Of a stretch of 9,193 bases of DNA, positions 7,066 to 9,193 are shown piece after piece. The number at the start of each line of letters is the position of its first letter. The first letter of the stretch is position 1. The position numbers and the translations under genes are program-made. The DNA is from AC-52 sp044870295 (GTDB taxonomy: Bacteria > Actinomycetota > UBA4738): assembly GCA_044870295.1 (NCBI GenBank), contig JBIOYQ010000045.1, positions 1 through 9,193 of the forward strand, in the 5' to 3' direction. A model generated the notes under the pieces. It was not told where the DNA came from and ran no database searches. It was given only the letters and a program-made list of their open reading frames with translations.

Positions 7066-7100
7066 AAAGGCACCTGTTTGGCCGTGCGCTATCGGCCTTT
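7066..7100 (-). terminator. Nested inverted repeat after the propeller gene, possible terminator
   Basis: An outer 6-bp pair AAAGGC / GCCTTT (7066-7071 and 7095-7100) overlaps an alternative inner pair GGCCG / CGGCC (7080-7084 and 7093-7097). It starts about 45 bases after the propeller stop. The outer loop is long (23 bases) and the two pairs share bases, so they cannot both form fully. Weak support. Confidence 0.25.
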
Positions 7101-7144
7101 GTATGAATCTCGTCAGAGGAACGCCGCTCTCCGGGGCCACCCAG

Positions 7145-8110
7145 CTACTGAGACCAGACGACGCCGATCTTGTCGGACTGCTCTTCGGCCCACCATATGC
7201 TCCCGTTTGGGCCAGCGGCGATCCCCCTGCTGAAGGTTTCCGGGGTTGGGATCGGGAACTCGGAGAACACCCCAGACGTGCTTATGCTGCCGATCTTGTT
7301 GGCCTCTCGTTCGCTGAACCATAGGTTTCCATCGGCTCCGGCAGTGATGTCTGCGGGTGCGCTGTTGGGGGTGGGAATGCTGAACTCGGTTAGCACTCCT
7401 GATGTGCTCATCCGCCCGATTCTGTTCCCACCGCTCTCGGTGAACCACAGGTTCCCATCCGGGCCAGCCGTGATGTTCTCGGGGGAGCTTCCAGGCGATG
7501 GAAGAGGGAACCTCGAGATCACCCCCGAGGTTGTGATCCGTCCGATCGAGTTGTTGTCGGCATCGGCGAACCACAGGTTCCCATCGGGTCCGGTGGCGAG
7601 GCCGGATGGGTAGCTCCGTGCCCAGGGGATCGGGAACTCCGTGAAGACACCCAACGGCGTCAATCGGTCGATCCTCTCATTTCCGACCGCGGTGAACCAC
7701 AGGTTGCCGTCGGGACCAGCGGTGATGCCGACGGGTGTCACCGAGTCGGGTGGAGTCGGAAACTCAGTGACCACTCCGGAGGGGGTCACGCGGCCGATCT
7801 GATTCGCGGAAGGCTCCGTGAACCAGAGGTTCCCGTCAGGGCCGAGCGCAATGTCCCACGGCTGGCTCAGTGGGGTAGGGACCGGGAACTCGGTCACAAG
7901 GCCCTTGGGCGTGATGCGACCGATCCTCTCGTCGCGCCGAGGGCCGCCGAGTTCAGTGAACCACATGTTGCCGTCAGGGCCAGCGGCGATGTGCTCAGGC
8001 TCGCCCTTCAGGGTTGGGATCGGGAACTCCTTAACTCGGCGTGCCGCGTGGGCGGGCTGGGATGGAAGGATGAGCGAGATGAGGGTTCCGAGCAAGCATA
8101 TGCGGCGCAT
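7145..8110 (-). CDS. Secreted seven-bladed beta-propeller, virginiamycin B lyase-like
   Basis: A 321-residue exported protein. Residues 1-22 form a Sec signal peptide: MRRI, hydrophobic core LLGTLISLILP, cleavage after AHA. The rest is seven consecutive repeats of 42 residues (the first 46), each with the pattern EFPIPT...P..I.AGPDGNLWFTE...N.IGRIT.SGVVT. This is the Vgb/NHL-type propeller blade, and seven blades close one ring. Vgb itself is a seven-bladed lyase that linearises streptogramin B, but most proteins with these repeats have unknown roles. The only histidine in the mature protein is in blade 1 (PEHIAAG) and blade 7 has SRGIAAG, so the catalytic His of true Vgb appears to be absent; streptogramin resistance is not supported. 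The ATG at 8108-8110 has GGGAGAG just upstream and places the signal peptide at the N-terminus; an ATG at 8122 is an alternative. Counted lines are about 58% G+C, far below neighbours. Probably monocistronic. Confidence 0.85.
   Translation of the reverse strand: MRRICLLGTLISLILPSQPAHAARRVKEFPIPTLKGEPEHIAAGPDGNMWFTELGGPRRDERIGRITPKGLVTEFPVPTPLSQPWDIALGPDGNLWFTEPSANQIGRVTPSGVVTEFPTPPDSVTPVGITAGPDGNLWFTAVGNERIDRLTPLGVFTEFPIPWARSYPSGLATGPDGNLWFADADNNSIGRITTSGVISRFPLPSPGSSPENITAGPDGNLWFTESGGNRIGRMSTSGVLTEFSIPTPNSAPADITAGADGNLWFSEREANKIGSISTSGVFSEFPIPTPETFSRGIAAGPNGSIWWAEEQSDKIGVVWSQ
7148..8033 (-). repeat. Seven tandem 126-base coding repeats (propeller blades)
   Basis: The DNA for GNLWFTE recurs at exactly 126-base spacing. 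On the plus strand the anchor GAACCA-like word begins at 7316, 7442, 7568, 7694 and 7820, then at 7958 (138 bases, from a 4-codon insertion in blade 1); the divergent last blade has its equivalent at 7190. Conservation is highest in the GPDGNLWF codons and lower between them, so these are protein repeats that have diverged, not a recent satellite or CRISPR. Confidence 0.85.
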
Positions 8111-8113
8111 TGG

Positions 8114-8120
8114 CTCTCCC
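8114..8120 (-). promoter_or_regulatory. Shine-Dalgarno sequence of the propeller gene
   Basis: GGGAGAG on the minus strand, with the GGGAG core 5 bases before the ATG at 8110. It supports this ATG over the in-frame ATG at 8122, which has no comparable site. Confidence 0.5.
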
Positions 8121-8158
8121 ATCAAACCCATTCGAGCGAACCCCGGCCGAGGTCCGAA

Positions 8159-8187
8159 ACGATATCCGGCCAAGTATCCGAGGACAA
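8159..8187 (-). promoter_or_regulatory. Candidate promoter of the propeller gene
   Basis: On the minus strand TTGTCC (8182-8187) is followed after 17 bases by TATCGT (8159-8164), matching 4 of 6 bases in each consensus box and the TANNNT rule. Transcription would start near 8152, giving a leader of about 40 bases that contains the GGGAGAG ribosome site before the ATG at 8110. Confidence 0.45.
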
Positions 8188-8490
8188 GGGTGGTGGAGAC
8201 CAACAGCTGGGGGCTCGCGCACGCCGATCGTGACGCCCCGAGCGCGTCTACCTTCAGCAGGGCTAGTTTGCCGCCGTCTTGGTGAATGGGCTGATCGCCC
8301 GCATCTGGCGTAACGCGCGGGCACCGGCCGGCGACTGCGCGGTCGAGTTCGAACCTTTCGAGCTGTTGCCGGCTTGGGCAGCCCGCCAGCAAAGGCCGAG
8401 ACGCGGCGACTCGCGACGTTCCCGGACTGCGAACTCTCCGCTGACCGAGGCCGCGGATGCTGGACACCCGTTCGGAGACGGGAGGTTGCG

Positions 8491-8496
8491 TAGGCT
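8491..8496 (+). promoter_or_regulatory. -10 box of the zinc/membrane gene, probable leaderless start
   Basis: TAGGCT fits the TANNNT -10 rule and lies 6 bases before the GTG at 8503. The same TAG triplet is an in-frame stop, so no earlier start exists in this frame. A GGGAGG (8480-8485) is 17 bases away, too far for a normal ribosome site. No good -35 is visible at 16-19 bases; TGGACA at 8461-8466 is 24 bases away, too far. Confidence 0.45.
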
Positions 8497-8502
8497 ATCG
8501 GC

Positions 8503-9096
8503 GTGGCGGTCGAGGGACAGACGTCGTCGAAGCCTGGGCGCTGCGCGAACCACCCCGCCGTGGCGAGCGTGGGGGCATGCGACGTGTGCGGGCGGGCGCT
8601 GTGCCTGTCGTGCGCCGTCCCGGTCCTGGGGAAGGTGATCGGCCCCGAGTGCCTGTCGAAGGTCCTGGTCGACGCTCCTCCCCCGCCGCGCGTGGCCCCG
8701 CCGGTGGGACCCAGGGGGCGCACTCTCGCGTTGATCGGCTTCTCGGTGATCCTCCTGACCTCGGTGTTCCCGTGGTCGCGGTTCGGCGACAGCTCCCGCT
8801 ACTTCGGGGCCTGGGCGCCGCACTGGTCGTTGGTGAGCGGCGCAGCGGCACTCCTCGGCCTCATCTACGTCCTGATCGACCGGGTCCGACCGCTCGACCC
8901 GAGGGTCCTCATCGCCGGGTTGTTCGTGAGCTCGGTCGTGGCGGGCGCGGCCGCGATCCTCCATTACCTCAACCCGCCGTTGTTGTCCGAATCCACGCGG
9001 TGGCCGTGGGTCGCCCTCGGAGGGGCGGTCGTTGCCCTGGTGGGTGCCTCCATGAACCTGTTGGCCCTGGTCAGGGCGAGGCGGCCTCCGACCTGA
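8503..9096 (+). CDS. B-box-type zinc-binding domain fused to a four-helix membrane domain
   Basis: A 197-residue protein of unknown function. Residues 14-50 hold a zinc-ligand pattern Cys14-x2-His17-x8-Cys26-x2-Cys29-x4-Cys34-x2-Cys37, with another Cys at 50; the CxxH...CxxC...LCxxC layout resembles short B-box-like fingers at the N-terminus of many actinobacterial membrane proteins. A proline-rich linker (58-70, PPPPRVAPP) leads to four hydrophobic helices at about 74-92, 109-126, 134-156 and 168-190, followed by a basic tail ending ARRPPT. With this layout the zinc domain and the C-terminus would both be cytoplasmic, by the positive-inside rule. No catalytic motif is seen. The GTG at 8503 is forced by an in-frame TAG 12 bases upstream. 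It is transcribed away from the propeller gene. The zinc domain may mediate protein contacts or sense a signal, but that is not shown by the sequence. Confidence 0.78.
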   Translation: MAVEGQTSSKPGRCANHPAVASVGACDVCGRALCLSCAVPVLGKVIGPECLSKVLVDAPPPPRVAPPVGPRGRTLALIGFSVILLTSVFPWSRFGDSSRYFGAWAPHWSLVSGAAALLGLIYVLIDRVRPLDPRVLIAGLFVSSVVAGAAAILHYLNPPLLSESTRWPWVALGGAVVALVGASMNLLALVRARRPPT

Positions 9097-9111
9097 CCTG
9101 AGCGGCGCTGA

Positions 9112-9140
9112 TTGACTCTCCTCGGTGGCTGGCCGACAAT
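9112..9140 (+). promoter_or_regulatory. Sigma-70-like promoter of the next gene
   Basis: TTGACT (9112-9117, 5 of 6 consensus) is followed after exactly 17 bases by GACAAT (9135-9140, 4 of 6). It sits in the gap after the zinc/membrane gene and would give a leader of about 40 bases before the ATG at 9190. Confidence 0.55.
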
Positions 9141-9177
9141 CCGCCGGGGTCTTCCTTCCGGGCTCACGGGCGTTACG

Positions 9178-9184
9178 AGAGGAG
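9178..9184 (+). promoter_or_regulatory. Shine-Dalgarno sequence of the gene leaving the window
   Basis: AGAGGAG lies 5 bases before an ATG at 9190-9192. Together with the promoter upstream it indicates a true gene start. Confidence 0.6.
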
Positions 9185-9189
9185 TGGGC

Positions 9190-9193
9190 ATGG
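9190..9193 (+). CDS. Start codon of a further gene, cut by the window edge
   Basis: Only ATG and one more base are inside the window, so the product is unknown. The call rests on the AGAGGAG ribosome site and the TTGACT / GACAAT promoter upstream. Confidence 0.5.

Larger units (their letters stand above)
6802..7144. other. Intergenic region between the propeller gene and purN
   Basis: About 340 bases without a convincing gene. It holds the purN promoter at the left end and two inverted repeats near the right end that could end the propeller transcript. Open frames of about 60-100 codons cross it on both strands, but none has a recognisable product, a good ribosome site or continuity with neighbours. 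Two counted 60-base lines (6961-7080) are 52-55% G+C, well below the flanking purine genes. It contains purine-rich patches (for example 6850-6870 and 6995-7010) and no tRNA-like fold that I can see. Confidence 0.6.
8111..8502. other. Divergent intergenic region
   Basis: About 390 bases between the minus-strand propeller gene and the plus-strand zinc/membrane gene. It holds candidate promoters for both. The propeller frame stays open upstream to about 8467 and a 119-codon plus-strand frame begins at 8279, but neither has a recognisable sequence. Composition rises from about 63% G+C near 8161-8220 to 73% at 8281-8340, so the low-GC block of the propeller fades here. Nothing else is recognised. 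Confidence 0.55.

Noticed and set aside
6835..7140. Minus-strand open frame of 101 codons between the propeller gene and purN
   Set aside because: No recognisable sequence, no ribosome site, and it runs through the hairpins; most likely chance.
7190..7980. CRISPR-like or satellite repeat array with regular 126-base spacing
   Set aside because: The period is a multiple of three, matches one propeller blade and the similarity follows codons, so it is a protein repeat.
7145..8110. Streptogramin resistance gene (vgb)
   Set aside because: Fold matches, but the mature protein has only one histidine, not at the expected loop, and it has a secretion signal. Resistance function is not supported.
8111..8467. 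Upstream extension of the propeller gene, including a hydrophobic stretch near 8165-8215
   Set aside because: A standard signal peptide starts at 8110 with a ribosome site, and an extension would bury it inside the protein. The hydrophobic stretch overlaps the candidate promoter.

Overview
The window looks like a chromosomal segment of a high-GC actinobacterium or a close relative. Hand-counted 60-base lines inside the purine genes reach about 80% G+C. GTG starts are frequent, stop and start codons overlap as GTGA or ATGA, and two genes have a TANNNT -10 box so close to a GTG start that leaderless mRNAs are likely. Gene content is mostly housekeeping. I see no CRISPR array, rRNA, tRNA, insertion sequence or recognisable defence cassette.

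Layout. (1) Bases 1-1493, plus strand: the 3' part of a citrate synthase gene, cut by the window edge, followed with a 4-base overlap by a two-CBS-domain protein. (2) Bases 1501-6801, minus strand: a compact five-gene run that transcribes right to left as purN, purH, folD, a metF-like gene and an MFS transporter. PurN and PurH use 10-formyl-tetrahydrofolate in purine synthesis. FolD makes that cofactor from methylene-THF, and the MetF-like protein draws methylene-THF toward methyl-THF and methionine. The transporter's substrate is unknown. A TTGACA / TAGGTT promoter lies directly before purN. (3) Bases 6802-7144: a non-coding, lower-GC stretch with two hairpins downstream of the next gene. (4) Bases 7145-8110, minus strand: a secreted seven-bladed beta-propeller related to virginiamycin B lyase, built from seven near-exact 42-residue (126-base) repeats. 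Counted lines are only about 58% G+C, which suggests horizontal acquisition or different constraints. (5) Bases 8111-8502: a divergent intergenic region with a candidate promoter on each side. (6) Bases 8503-9096, plus strand: a B-box-like zinc-binding domain fused to a four-helix membrane domain. (7) Bases 9097-9193: a good promoter, a Shine-Dalgarno sequence and the ATG of a further gene that leaves the window.

How the genes work together: the minus-strand block is a one-carbon/purine operon, with enzymes that share tetrahydrofolate intermediates made from one transcript and partly by translational coupling. The citrate synthase-CBS pair suggests adenylate-linked control of TCA-cycle entry, but that is inference. 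The propeller and the zinc/membrane protein are the least understood genes here. No clearly new system is evident. The most interesting leads are the low-GC propeller island, the paired leaderless-type promoters and the transporter at the end of the folate operon.
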